64,000 nt of DNA, taken from CAZDXJ01 sp050303615 (GTDB lineage Bacteria; Pseudomonadota; Gammaproteobacteria; Methylococcales; Methylomonadaceae). The notes under the pieces were generated by a model. That model made no database searches and was not told where the DNA came from. It saw nothing but the letters and a program-made list of their open reading frames with translations. Position 1 is the first letter of the stretch, and each line of letters begins with the position of its first letter. The translations under genes were made by a program, and so were the position numbers. The stretch spans positions 1 through 64,000 of the forward strand of contig JBNLCC010000157.1 in assembly GCA_050303615.1 (NCBI GenBank). The letters run 5' to 3'. This document shows, in pieces, positions 53,767-63,120 of the stretch.

Positions 53767-56700
53767 TGAACTGTCTCCCGCGGTATGCCAAAGCGGCGGT
53801 AAAGTATGGGCAGCAAAATCAAAGTCAACAAAGTTGACGATACCAGGCCCCCGATGACCACTATAGCCAAGGGCCGTTGAATTTCGGAACCGGGGCCGGT
53901 AGCAAACAGCAGCGGCAGCAATCCGAAAGCGGCGATACCGGCGGTCATTAACACCGGACGCAGACGGCGGGCGGAGCCGACTACCACAACTTCGGCGATA
54001 GCCATGCCTTTGGCTTTGAGCTGATTAAAATAGGTGAGCATCACTACGCCGTTCAGCACTGCGATGCCCAGCAAGGCGATAAAGCCGACGGACGCAGGTA
54101 CGGACAGGTATTCTCCGGAAATCCACAGCGCAAAAACACCGCCGATCATTGCCAGCGGAATATTCGACAGAACCAATACGGCCTGACGCACCGATGCAAA
54201 GGTGGTAAATAACAACAAAAATATCAATCCCAGCGAAACTGGAATGACCAACGCCAGGCGGGCGGAGGCGCGTTGTTGATTTTCGAACTGGCCGCCCCAT
54301 TCGACGTAATAGCCGATCGGTAATTCAACCTGCTCGGCAACGGCTTTGCGGGCCTCGTCAACGAAGCCGACCAGATCGCGGCCTTGGACGTTGCTGCGTA
54401 CTACTACAAAGCGTTGACCTCGTTGTCTGGCCACCGATACCACACCTTCTACACGTTTCAATTCGGCGATTTCAGTCAGCGGTACGTGTCCGCCGCCGGG
54501 CAAGCTGATTTGCAGGTTTTCAAAGGCTTCGGTATTGGCTATTTCGCCGCGTATTGTCAGAGGAGTACGTTTAACGCCTTCCTGCACGATTCCCAGCCTC
54601 AAGCCTTCAATCTGGGCACGCAGAAAGCTTTCAATGCTGTCGGTGTCCAATCCCAGGCGGCCTGCCGCCAGCCGGTCGATTTGCAATTGCAGATACTGCA
54701 TGCCTTCATTTTGCGCGGTGAAAACATCCGAGGCGCCATCGATCGTGTTTAGCACGGCGGCAATTTGCTCCGCCTTGCGGTTCAACACAGCCAGATCTGT
54801 GCCGAATAGTTTTACCGCCACGTCGCCGCGCACCCCGGTGAGCATTTCGGAAACCCGCATTTCAATCGGCTGGGTGAATCCAAAGGCGATGCCGGGTGTT
54901 TCATCCATTGCCTTGCGGATTTTTTCGATCAATTGTTCCTTGTTGTCCATACGCCATTCATCTCGGGGTTTTAACTGCATGAACACGTCGGTTTCATTCG
55001 GACCCATCGGATCAAGGCCGATTTCGTCGGCCCCGACACGGGAAACGATGCGTGTAACCTCGGGCACTTTTGCAAGAATATTTTTTTGTACCTGAATATC
55101 CAACGCGACAGACTCCTGCAGCGAAATGGAGGGCAATTTTTCCAACTGCACAATGATGTCGCCTTCATCCATAGTCGGCATAAAGGTACTGCCGATCTGA
55201 AAGAAGGTAACCATGGTAATGGCCAGCAACGCACCGGCGGCGATAAACACCTTTTTGGTGTTATCCAGGCACCAATCCAACAATGGCACATATAGCATAT
55301 GGAGCTTTCTGGGCAGCCAGGGCTCTTCATGGGATACTTTACGCAACAGATAAGAGGACAGAACCGGGATAACCGTTAACGACAACAACAATGAACCGCT
55401 GAGCGCAAACACGATGCTTTGAGCGACCGGGGTGAACAGTTTGCCTTCCAGTCCCTGTAGCGTCAATAACGGCAGGAAAACAATAATGATAATAAAAATG
55501 CCGGATGTAACGGGAACCGCAACTTCTCGGGTGGCCCGGTAAATGATATGCAAACGCGGCAAGCGTTTGCTTTTCTCTACATCGGCGAGTTGGGTGATGA
55601 TGTTTTCGACTACGACTACAGCGGCATCGACCAGCATACCGATCGCAATCGCCAAGCCGCCCAGGCTCATTAAGTTGGCCGACATGCTGGCCCAACGCAT
55701 CATGATGAAAGTGAACAGCGCGGCTAGCGGCAGCACCAACGCGACGGTCAACGCCGCCCGAAAATTGCCGAGGAACAACAACAGCAGTGCCACTACCAGC
55801 ACGATGGCTTCTAACAATGCTTTGGCAACGGTCTTGATTGCTTTTGACACCAAATGGCCGCGGTTATAAAACACGCTTACCGAAACGCCTTCGGGAAAGC
55901 TGGTGCTGATTTCAGCCAGTTTTTTCTCAATGCCTTCCACTGTCTGTCGGGCGTTGGCGCCACGCAGGCTTAACACCAAACCTTCAACGGCTTCCTCCTT
56001 GCCGTTTTGGCTGACTGCGCCGTAGCGGGTCAGAGAGCCGATGCGCACGTCGGCGATATCGCCTACTTTGATCGGAATACCGTTGGCGTTCTCGACAACA
56101 ATATTGCGCACATCGTCCAATACCTTGATGCGTCCTTCCGCCCGCACCAGCATCGCTTCTTCTCCTTCATTCAATCGGCCGGCGCCGTCATTACGGTTGT
56201 TTTGCTGAAGGGTATCGCTCAGTTGTTGAATAGTGATCGCCCTAGCGGCCATTTTTCCGTTATCTGGAACCACTTCGAAGGTTCTGACCAGTCCGCCTAA
56301 TGCATTAACGTCGGCAACGCCATTGACGGTTCGTAGCGCGGGTCGGATCACCCAGTCCAGTAGGCTGCGCCGCTCTTTCAGTGTCAGATCGCCGCCTTCA
56401 ATGGTAAACATGAACATTTCCCCTAACGGCGTGGTCATTGGGGCAATGCCGCCCTGCACGCCATCAGGCAAATCGCCCCAAATGGTGTTCAGGCGTTCGG
56501 CTATTTGCTGGCGAGCCCAATAGATATCGGTTCCCTCCTCAAAATCAATGGTAATGTCGGTCAACGCATACTTGGCAATGGAGCGCAACATCGTCTGATG
56601 CGGGATGCCGAGTAGTTCCAGTTCAATCGGCGTGGTAATGCGGGCTTCGACTTCTTCGGGAGTCATGCCGGGTGATTTGACGACAATTTTTACCTGGGTC

Positions 56701-56831
56701 GGCGATACGTCCGGAAAGGCGTCAATCGGCAAATTGTCAAAAGCATAATAACCGCCGCCCGCCAGCAATACAACCAGCAGCAGTACCAATATCCGTTGGG
56801 TGAGGGCAAAACGTATCAATGCGGACATCAT
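53763..56831 (-). CDS. Heavy-metal efflux RND transporter, CusA/CzcA family
   Basis: A 1022-residue inner-membrane proton antiporter with 12 helices and two large periplasmic loops. The TM4 motif is GGLAIAIGMLVDAAVVVVEN, of the CusA-like kind rather than the DFGxxxDGA of zinc/cobalt CzcA; this hints at, without proving, a monovalent-metal substrate. LPIDAFPDVSPTQVKI at the N-terminus is standard for HME-RND. Operon order is outer membrane factor, adaptor, pump, DUF3240 with four-base overlaps throughout. Confidence 0.93.
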   Translation of the reverse strand: MMSALIRFALTQRILVLLLVVLLAGGGYYAFDNLPIDAFPDVSPTQVKIVVKSPGMTPEEVEARITTPIELELLGIPHQTMLRSIAKYALTDITIDFEEGTDIYWARQQIAERLNTIWGDLPDGVQGGIAPMTTPLGEMFMFTIEGGDLTLKERRSLLDWVIRPALRTVNGVADVNALGGLVRTFEVVPDNGKMAARAITIQQLSDTLQQNNRNDGAGRLNEGEEAMLVRAEGRIKVLDDVRNIVVENANGIPIKVGDIADVRIGSLTRYGAVSQNGKEEAVEGLVLSLRGANARQTVEGIEKKLAEISTSFPEGVSVSVFYNRGHLVSKAIKTVAKALLEAIVLVVALLLLFLGNFRAALTVALVLPLAALFTFIMMRWASMSANLMSLGGLAIAIGMLVDAAVVVVENIITQLADVEKSKRLPRLHIIYRATREVAVPVTSGIFIIIIVFLPLLTLQGLEGKLFTPVAQSIVFALSGSLLLSLTVIPVLSSYLLRKVSHEEPWLPRKLHMLYVPLLDWCLDNTKKVFIAAGALLAITMVTFFQIGSTFMPTMDEGDIIVQLEKLPSISLQESVALDIQVQKNILAKVPEVTRIVSRVGADEIGLDPMGPNETDVFMQLKPRDEWRMDNKEQLIEKIRKAMDETPGIAFGFTQPIEMRVSEMLTGVRGDVAVKLFGTDLAVLNRKAEQIAAVLNTIDGASDVFTAQNEGMQYLQLQIDRLAAGRLGLDTDSIESFLRAQIEGLRLGIVQEGVKRTPLTIRGEIANTEAFENLQISLPGGGHVPLTEIAELKRVEGVVSVARQRGQRFVVVRSNVQGRDLVGFVDEARKAVAEQVELPIGYYVEWGGQFENQQRASARLALVIPVSLGLIFLLLFTTFASVRQAVLVLSNIPLAMIGGVFALWISGEYLSVPASVGFIALLGIAVLNGVVMLTYFNQLKAKGMAIAEVVVVGSARRLRPVLMTAGIAAFGLLPLLFATGPGSEIQRPLAIVVIGGLVSSTLLTLILLPILYRRFGIPRETVQ

Positions 56832-57934
56832 TCTTCATCCTCTTCGCCAAGCCCCATCCATTTAGCTTTTAATGCCACGGCTCCTTTAACGGCAATTTGC
56901 CGGCCTTTCTCAAGTTCTCCGCTGATGATAGAATTATTGCCTTCTTTTCCGAGTATCTGTACGGGTTGCACTGAAAAACCGCTTTCCGTACGGATGAAAA
57001 TATAGAAACGCCCCTCGCTTTGTGCGACGGCGGTATTGGATACTTTAAAAACCGGTTTGGAACTGGTCTGAATGATTTGGGTATTGACGGTTTGCCCGGC
57101 TCTAATGGTGGCATGCCGTCCTTCAATGACCGCTCTGGCAAGCACGGTCTGATTTTGCGGGTTAACGTTTTGTCCGATCAGGATAATGCGAGCCCTAGCG
57201 GTTGAGTTATTGATCAATACCAGGTCACCTATTTTAATACTGCCGATCTTCTCCTGGGGTATGTTGATATCTACCCATAGTGTTTCAAGGTTGGCAATGC
57301 GGTACAGCGGCTCGAGAATATGGATACGTTGTCCGGCGACGACCAAGCGATCCAGCACCACGCCGTCAATCGGCGAATGGATCGTCAACTGGCTGCTCAA
57401 CTGCCGGGTTTCGGACAATTTTTTTATATCCTGTGGCGAAACGCCGGCAATTTCCAGCAATTGTTGGGCTTCGTTGGTTTCGTTGGCATAACCGTTATAA
57501 CGGGCCTGGGTTTCCTGCCAGCGTCGGTCGGAAATAACGCCTTCGTTAAATAATTTCTTGTCGCGCTGATAATTGGTCAGAGCCAATTTGAGATCGTTTT
57601 TTGCTTTAAGAAATTGCCTTTGCAGATTCAACAGATCCGGGCTATTGATAACTGCCAATATTTGGCCTTTTGCGACGCTATCACCGGTAGACGCGTTTAG
57701 GGTACTGATTAGCCCTGCCTGCGACGCACTGACGACATATTCCCGGTCAGGGGGGATCACTATTTTTGCCGGTGCATATAACAGCGGGATTTGCTGTACT
57801 TGTTGCAATGAACCGAGTTTTATTCCGAGATTATTTAATTGGTCTTGGGTAAGGGAAATTTGATTTTCTGCTGCCAACAGCTTGGAAAACCCCAAAATAA
57901 TGCATGACACAAACAGTCTATTGATATTTTTCAT
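56828..57934 (-). CDS. RND efflux periplasmic adaptor (CusB/CzcB-like)
   Basis: A 368-residue membrane-fusion protein with an N-terminal signal (MKNINRLFVSCIILGFSKLL). The lipoyl half-motifs are VSASQAGLISTLNASTGDSV and IHSPIDGVVLDRLVVAGQ around a coiled-coil hairpin (residues about 105-175). The C-terminal strands end with MGLGEEDEE. It bridges the pump to the TolC-like channel. Confidence 0.9.
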   Translation of the reverse strand: MKNINRLFVSCIILGFSKLLAAENQISLTQDQLNNLGIKLGSLQQVQQIPLLYAPAKIVIPPDREYVVSASQAGLISTLNASTGDSVAKGQILAVINSPDLLNLQRQFLKAKNDLKLALTNYQRDKKLFNEGVISDRRWQETQARYNGYANETNEAQQLLEIAGVSPQDIKKLSETRQLSSQLTIHSPIDGVVLDRLVVAGQRIHILEPLYRIANLETLWVDINIPQEKIGSIKIGDLVLINNSTARARIILIGQNVNPQNQTVLARAVIEGRHATIRAGQTVNTQIIQTSSKPVFKVSNTAVAQSEGRFYIFIRTESGFSVQPVQILGKEGNNSIISGELEKGRQIAVKGAVALKAKWMGLGEEDEE

Positions 57935-59211
57935 GGTAATTGACCGACAACTTGATTATAGAGAGCAATGTCGCGCTGCAACATAATTTCGCGTTCTTTA
58001 GCATCGCGGATGGCGGTATTCGCCATATGTTGGATTCTGAGCAGATCAAGCAGGTTGATCTCCCCGGCCTCAAAACTTAGCTGCGTCATTTTTAAATTCG
58101 CCTCGGCAATCTTGCGGCGTTTCCGGGCTATTTCCAGTTCGCTCCGGTCAACTTCCAAGGCATGTTCCGCCTCATGGAAACTTTGGGTCAGTTCGCGGTA
58201 AAGCTGGTCACGAGATGCGATCACTTCAGTAAGCTGCACATTTACAGCAGCTATTTGAGGGGCCTGATGCGCGCTGCCGCCAAAAGGCACGTTAATTTCG
58301 ACAATCAGGGTCTCAACACTTGTATTAAGGCCGGTATCCTTTTGGGAATTTGCGCCGATTGCCAGGGTGGTTTGTCCCGAGCCGGCTGACTTTACCCAAT
58401 CGAGTTCGGATTTTTTGCGTTCAATTTCCGCATTCAATGCCTTCAAAGCAGTATGTTGTGGACTTATTTCCGTTAAGTCGCTCTGCACTTCCCGGTAATT
58501 TTCGGGAATTCTGGTGGTTTGTGTGAGCGTGGCAAAGCGTTTGCGGGCATGCATTTGTTCCGCTTCCGCACGGACCAATTCGGCACGCTTGGCTAATTGA
58601 TCACTCTCCGCCAATAGCAGGTCGGAAAGCGCCAGGTCGCCTAAATCTACCCTGCGGCGTACCGTGTTAACCAACTTTTCCGAAACATCGTAAATCAGCT
58701 TGGCTGTTTCATGGCGGTTCTTTTGCAGCGCCATGTCCCATAGAGCAGTACGCACCAGACCGGCGACCTGTAGTTTGATGAATTCGCCGCGCTGTTCGCC
58801 GGCTGCCATGGCATTTTTTGCCAATAGCTGTCCGGCCGATCGTTGTCCCCAATTCCATAACGGTACTTGAATAGTGCCTTGCATTTCCGGCGCGCCGGTA
58901 TCCCCCGCACCCTTCTCCCAACTATTGCGGTATGAAAATGCTGCGTTAAGCGCGCCTGCCGTCCAGCTGTCACCTCTGCGTTGCAATGCCTCCGCTTCGT
59001 TAACAAGGGCCGGAATCAAGGCGCTTTCCGGGTATTTTTCCATTGTAAGGTCAACCAAATCTGGCAATGTCAGGTTTGAATCGACAGTTATCGGGTCATA
59101 ATGTTCTACGACGTATTGCTCACCGGCGTAACATCGTGACGTTATTAATATCAAAATCGGCAAAAGCCAGGGTATAGCATGCGAGCCGTACATATGAACT
59201 CCTGAAATCAA
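57931..59211 (-). CDS. TolC-family outer membrane efflux protein
   Basis: A 426-residue channel protein with a signal peptide (WLLPILILITSRCYAGEQ). Long coiled-coil helices and the repeated internal halves typical of the OEP fold are visible (VRTALWDMALQKNRHETAKL, then ESDQLAKRAELVRAEAEQMH). It precedes the adaptor gene with a four-base overlap. Confidence 0.88.
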   Translation of the reverse strand: MISGVHMYGSHAIPWLLPILILITSRCYAGEQYVVEHYDPITVDSNLTLPDLVDLTMEKYPESALIPALVNEAEALQRRGDSWTAGALNAAFSYRNSWEKGAGDTGAPEMQGTIQVPLWNWGQRSAGQLLAKNAMAAGEQRGEFIKLQVAGLVRTALWDMALQKNRHETAKLIYDVSEKLVNTVRRRVDLGDLALSDLLLAESDQLAKRAELVRAEAEQMHARKRFATLTQTTRIPENYREVQSDLTEISPQHTALKALNAEIERKKSELDWVKSAGSGQTTLAIGANSQKDTGLNTSVETLIVEINVPFGGSAHQAPQIAAVNVQLTEVIASRDQLYRELTQSFHEAEHALEVDRSELEIARKRRKIAEANLKMTQLSFEAGEINLLDLLRIQHMANTAIRDAKEREIMLQRDIALYNQVVGQLP

Positions 59212-59355
59212 TACACCATCTAAAGTTTAATGGCTAAGTGTAAACTGATAGCCCAAATACGCGGCCGGTACCCGGTTTATCGGTAGAATACTTAAATATT
59301 AGTGTGTTGCCGTAGTAAATTGTAAAAAGATACGGCAGGGATCAAACGATCGAAA

Positions 59356-59381
59356 AGCGCTTTCTGCGCCAAGAAAGCGCT
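59356..59381 (-). terminator. Hairpin between the small exported gene and the efflux operon
   Basis: A perfect 10-bp stem AGCGCTTTCT / AGAAAGCGCT with a six-base loop. On the minus strand it is followed by TTTTCG, a weak T-tract, so it may be an attenuator or RNA-stability hairpin rather than a strong terminator. Confidence 0.55.
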
Positions 59382-59389
59382 GGAGAAAA

Positions 59390-59791
59390 CTAAATCGGAG
59401 GCGAGCGTGAGGAACGGGAAGGGTCAAAGGATTGCGAAGTTAAAATCGCGACAATATGCGGCGAAAAACCGACCTCGTAGCGGTTCGGAGTTGCGTCGAA
59501 ATATTTAATGCTGGTCTCTGAATACGGACTAACCAGGTCAAAAGGCGGCATTGCCTTTTGCTTAAGGCCTGAACCGATACCGACAATTACGCCTTCGGAA
59601 ACACATAATAGCGCATTCGCCTTAATGGTTGATGTTTGGTGATCCGTCTGCACGTATTCCAGCCCCGGCAAATGAATACCGGCCGGTGCGTATTTTGCTT
59701 CGGAATGCGCATGAACCAGCGGCGCAATCAGCTGTAACAAAACCAGCAAAACAGAGAATGATTTGTGCAGTTTATTTACCATTGCGGCCAT
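59390..59791 (-). CDS. Small exported protein ahead of the metal-efflux operon
   Basis: A 133-residue protein with a signal peptide (LLVLLQLIAPLVHAHSEA, cleavage near residue 28). The mature N-terminus is His-containing and the chain ends in a Ser/Arg/Pro tail. Short exported proteins of this type are common as first genes of HME-RND operons and may be periplasmic metal-response factors. No family recognised. A hairpin separates it from the channel gene. Confidence 0.65.
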   Translation of the reverse strand: MAAMVNKLHKSFSVLLVLLQLIAPLVHAHSEAKYAPAGIHLPGLEYVQTDHQTSTIKANALLCVSEGVIVGIGSGLKQKAMPPFDLVSPYSETSIKYFDATPNRYEVGFSPHIVAILTSQSFDPSRSSRSPPI

Positions 59792-59891
59792 CCTAAGCTA
59801 AATACGAGCATTAGGCAATAAATGATCTTGAAAAATTCTTAAACAGGCCGCAGTATTATATAGTGATATTAATTAAAGCCCAATAATACTT

Positions 59892-60845
59892 ATGAAAAAA
59901 TTTAGCGGATTTATTGTAACCCTATTGATTGCTGTTAGCCTGACTATGGCAGGGATTCAGGAAGTTGAGGCAAAGCGCTTTGGCGGCGCGAGATCGTTTG
60001 GTAGCAAGCCTTCTTATAGCAATCCTTACCGCAGGCCTGCAGCTCCAACACGTTCTGCCGGCCAGCAACAAGCCTATGCACAAAATCAGGCGGCTCGTCA
60101 GGCTATGAGTAAGCGTGGCGGCTTGTTGGGGATGCTCGGCGGCTTGGCTTTGGGCGGATTATTAGGCGCCATGTTTTTCGGCGGCGCGTTTGAGGGATTG
60201 AATTTCATGGATATATTGGTATTCGGCGGTATCGCCTACTTGCTGTTTCGGTTGTTTGCAGCACGGTCGCAGCCGGTGCGTAACGACAGTTATGAACGCT
60301 CTGCGTATGATGAACCGCCCTTTGATTTTAACAACAGGGAGCAACGCCGCTCTTACGGTAGCGGTGAAACGGCAAGGTTCGACACCGATGTGTTATTCAA
60401 TAAGGATAAAAAGAGCTATGCGGACCAGACAAATGAAATGCCGGATGCTGAATTTGACGGCATGCCCGTTCCGGAAAATTTCGATCAGGCAGCCTTTTTA
60501 AAAGGTGCGAAAGCAACTTTTAAACACTTACAAGCTGCCTGGGATGATAAAGACTTGGCGGAGATTCGCAGCTTGACCACAGACAAGGTGTTCGCTGAAA
60601 TTCAACAGCAGATCAAAGCGGATTCGGGGATAAATCATACCGAAGTATTGCGAGTCGATGCGGAATTGTTGGACTATCGGGAAATAGGCACTCAACTGGA
60701 AACTGTTGTTTTATTCGATACCGTTATGCGTGAAGAGTACCAAGGGCATGCGGAACAAGTCAGGGAAATCTGGCATTTCGTTAAGCCGAAAAACAGTCTG
60801 CAGCCCACGTGGTATTTAGACGGCATACAGCAGCTGGAAAACTGA
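59892..60845 (+). CDS. Tim44-like domain protein
   Basis: A 317-residue membrane-associated protein: signal/TM segment (SGFIVTLLIAVSLTMAGI), then a low-complexity region with FGGARSFGSKPSYSNPYRRP, a glycine-rich transmembrane helix (GMLGGLALGGLLGAMFFGG) and a second helix (MDILVFGGIAYLLFRLF), then the Tim44-like domain (about 190-317, AAFLKGAKATFKHLQAAWD, VREIWHFVKP). The family is related to the mitochondrial TIM44 C-terminal domain; its bacterial role is unclear. Confidence 0.88.
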   Translation: MKKFSGFIVTLLIAVSLTMAGIQEVEAKRFGGARSFGSKPSYSNPYRRPAAPTRSAGQQQAYAQNQAARQAMSKRGGLLGMLGGLALGGLLGAMFFGGAFEGLNFMDILVFGGIAYLLFRLFAARSQPVRNDSYERSAYDEPPFDFNNREQRRSYGSGETARFDTDVLFNKDKKSYADQTNEMPDAEFDGMPVPENFDQAAFLKGAKATFKHLQAAWDDKDLAEIRSLTTDKVFAEIQQQIKADSGINHTEVLRVDAELLDYREIGTQLETVVLFDTVMREEYQGHAEQVREIWHFVKPKNSLQPTWYLDGIQQLEN

Positions 60846-61002
60846 TCCTGATTTAGGGGGTACAATAAAAGCGGCAAGTGGATAAACATGAGATGCATCC
60901 GGATTTGATATGAGGTAAATTCTCAAAAGAGGACTCCGATGTATTGAGGCTAATTCCAACAAAAAGCGATACGTGGTGAAAATAGATAGAGAGCAGCAAC
61001 AA

Positions 61003-61860
61003 ATGAAGGCGGGTTTTATCGGACTTGGCGCAATGGGCGCACATATGGCAAGAAACCTGGCAAAGGCCGGTCATCTAAGTTCCGTCTGGAATAGAACGGC
61101 AGGCAATGCGGAGCAACTGGCTGCCGAATTGGGGGTGGCCGCTGCCGCCACGGTTGCGCAATTAGCTGCCGAAGTTGACGTTGTATTCATTTGTGTGTCC
61201 GCAGACCGGGATGTACTGGCTATGGTAAGCGAGGCAGCACAAACCATCAAGCCCGGTTCGGTGGTGGTGGATACGTCAACGGTTAGCAGCGACACGGCAA
61301 GGTCTGCTGCTGCCTTGTTGGCTGAAAAACAAGTTGCATTTCTTGATGCCCCGGTATCGGGCGGCGTGGAAGGCGCAAAAAACGGCACGCTGGCAATGAT
61401 GCTGGGTGGAGATGAACAGGTACTGGACGCAGTGAGGCCGTTATTGGAGGCAATGACCAGCCGCATCATGCATATGGGGTCGACCGGTTCGGGCCAGGGA
61501 ACCAAGGCAGTCAACCAGATTATGGCGGCCGGGATTAACCAAGCGGTGACCGAGGCCTTGGCTTTTGGTCAGGCACAGGGCCTGCCGATGGAAAAGGTGA
61601 TCGATGTCATTGCCGCCGGGGCAGCCGGGAATTGGTTTCTCGAACATCGGGGGCCGACGATGACGCAAGGGATATTTGCCCCCGGTTTTAAACTTGCTTT
61701 ACATCTCAAGGACTTGCAAATTTGTCAGCAAATGGCAAAACAAACCGGTGTTGCAGCAGAACTGCTGGACATGACGGTGAACGATTACCGGGAGCTAATG
61801 CGGCAGGGATACGGGGATGAGGATATTTCCGCGTTGTATCGCAAAAAACGTTCTATTTAG
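61003..61860 (+). CDS. Beta-hydroxyacid dehydrogenase family (GlxR/MmsB-like) oxidoreductase
   Basis: About 285 residues from MKAGFIGLGAMGAHMARNLA. NAD(P) Rossmann domain, then DAPVSGGVEGAKNGTLAMML and the catalytic-lysine region GQGTKAVNQIMAAGINQAVT. Members include tartronate semialdehyde reductase and 3-hydroxyisobutyrate dehydrogenase; the substrate cannot be read. The GTG 30 bases upstream is a less likely start. Confidence 0.88.
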   Translation: MKAGFIGLGAMGAHMARNLAKAGHLSSVWNRTAGNAEQLAAELGVAAAATVAQLAAEVDVVFICVSADRDVLAMVSEAAQTIKPGSVVVDTSTVSSDTARSAAALLAEKQVAFLDAPVSGGVEGAKNGTLAMMLGGDEQVLDAVRPLLEAMTSRIMHMGSTGSGQGTKAVNQIMAAGINQAVTEALAFGQAQGLPMEKVIDVIAAGAAGNWFLEHRGPTMTQGIFAPGFKLALHLKDLQICQQMAKQTGVAAELLDMTVNDYRELMRQGYGDEDISALYRKKRSI

Positions 61861-61931
61861 CAGATGGGAAGCATTTGTCTGACAGCGGAAACATCGGTCT
61901 TCGCTTGCCGATCGCGGTGCAGAGGTAAGCA

Positions 61932-62426
61932 TTACCCTGCTTTTGCGCAGCAGCGTTTGAATTTTTTGCCGCTGCCGCAGGGGCAAGGCGCATTTTTTCC
62001 TTGATTACTTTGCTGCGCGGCTTTGCTAATCGATTTTACTTTGCCGTCCAGGTAATACCATAAGCCGTTTACTTTGCGAAAGCGGCTGATTTCATTCATG
62101 GTATGCCGTTCGCCGTCCAGCAGGTAAAAAGCCTTGAATTCGACAACGCCTTTGCTGTCAGAGGTTTTACCCTTTTTGACCGAAACGATTTCAAGATCCT
62201 GCCACTCGGCAACGTCTTTGGCGAGATCGATTTTTTGCGGACGGGTCGTGCTGTCCCAGGATGCCAGCAGATAAGCTTCATTTTTTTTCGCAAAAGCTGA
62301 AAAGCGGGAACGCATCAGCGCTTCGGCGGTCGGCGCGTATTTTTCACCGCTGATATACATGCCGCAGCATTGTTCGAAGCCGGAACCGGAACCGCAAGGG
62401 CAGGTAATTGGGTGTTTCAATGGCAA
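61932..62426 (-). CDS. ychJ: YchJ family SEC-C metal-binding protein
   Basis: A 164-residue protein with SEC-C motifs at both ends: CPCGSGSGFEQCCG near residue 9 and CPCGSGKKFKRCC at the C-terminus, each binding zinc. Between them is the NTF2-like YchJ domain (TAEALMRSRFSAFAKKNEAY, EFKAFYLLDG). Cytoplasmic; role unknown. Confidence 0.92.
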   Translation of the reverse strand: MPLKHPITCPCGSGSGFEQCCGMYISGEKYAPTAEALMRSRFSAFAKKNEAYLLASWDSTTRPQKIDLAKDVAEWQDLEIVSVKKGKTSDSKGVVEFKAFYLLDGERHTMNEISRFRKVNGLWYYLDGKVKSISKAAQQSNQGKNAPCPCGSGKKFKRCCAKAG

Positions 62427-62493
62427 AACGTCATTTTGTGGTTTGTGGCGTTATTTTATCAGCGACGGTTTAGCGTTTGCCTGTTCGAGTGGG

Positions 62494-63120
62494 CTAGTGC
62501 TTTTCCATAACGACCACATCGATCTTGTTTTGTCTCAATCGTGAGCGGACGTCGTCGACGCTGGACATTTTAGTAAATGGCCCGATTTTAATCCGGTTCC
62601 AAATGGCGTTGCCTACCGTGGCTTTTTCAATTTTGGATTCGATACCCATTAACGCCAGTTGCGCCTTCATCCGGTCCGCATCTTTGTAATTACGAAAAGA
62701 GCCGGCTTGGATGATGTATTGCGTGTTTTTGGCTTTACCGACCCGTTCTTCCCGCGTGCGGGTTTTGATTTCATGGTCGGGAACAACCACTTCTTTTTCC
62801 GGAAGTATCGTATAAAAATCAAACTTGGGACTCTCTTGTTCGGCATTCTTACCGGTTTCCTTGGCCGCTACCGCTGCTTTATCTTTCTCCTTAGCCGGTC
62901 TTGCAACGGGTTTCAGCGTTCCCGGTTTCGGCAGCGGCAACGTCTTCCGGCGTTGTTCGTCCGTATCGGGGGGGGTCGGAGCACCGCTTTTCAAAAAATA
63001 TAAAAAGCCGCCGAAAAACAGTATCAGCACCGCGGCCAGCAGCCATTTCCACCAGGAAACGGACTGCTTTTGCCTGACGTTATATCTGCTTCGAACTCTG
63101 TGTTTATAGTCTCGTGCCAT
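62494..63120 (-). CDS. SPOR-domain protein (FtsN-like)
   Basis: A 208-residue bitopic inner-membrane protein: a basic N-terminal cytoplasmic segment (MARDYKHRVRSRYNVRQKQS), one transmembrane helix (WLLAAVLILFFGGFLYFL), a Pro/Lys linker and a C-terminal SPOR domain (YIIQAGSFRNYKDADRMKAQ to the end) that binds denuded septal glycan. It follows argS with a one-base overlap, the conserved argS-ftsN-type pairing. Confidence 0.9.
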   Translation of the reverse strand: MARDYKHRVRSRYNVRQKQSVSWWKWLLAAVLILFFGGFLYFLKSGAPTPPDTDEQRRKTLPLPKPGTLKPVARPAKEKDKAAVAAKETGKNAEQESPKFDFYTILPEKEVVVPDHEIKTRTREERVGKAKNTQYIIQAGSFRNYKDADRMKAQLALMGIESKIEKATVGNAIWNRIKIGPFTKMSSVDDVRSRLRQNKIDVVVMEKH

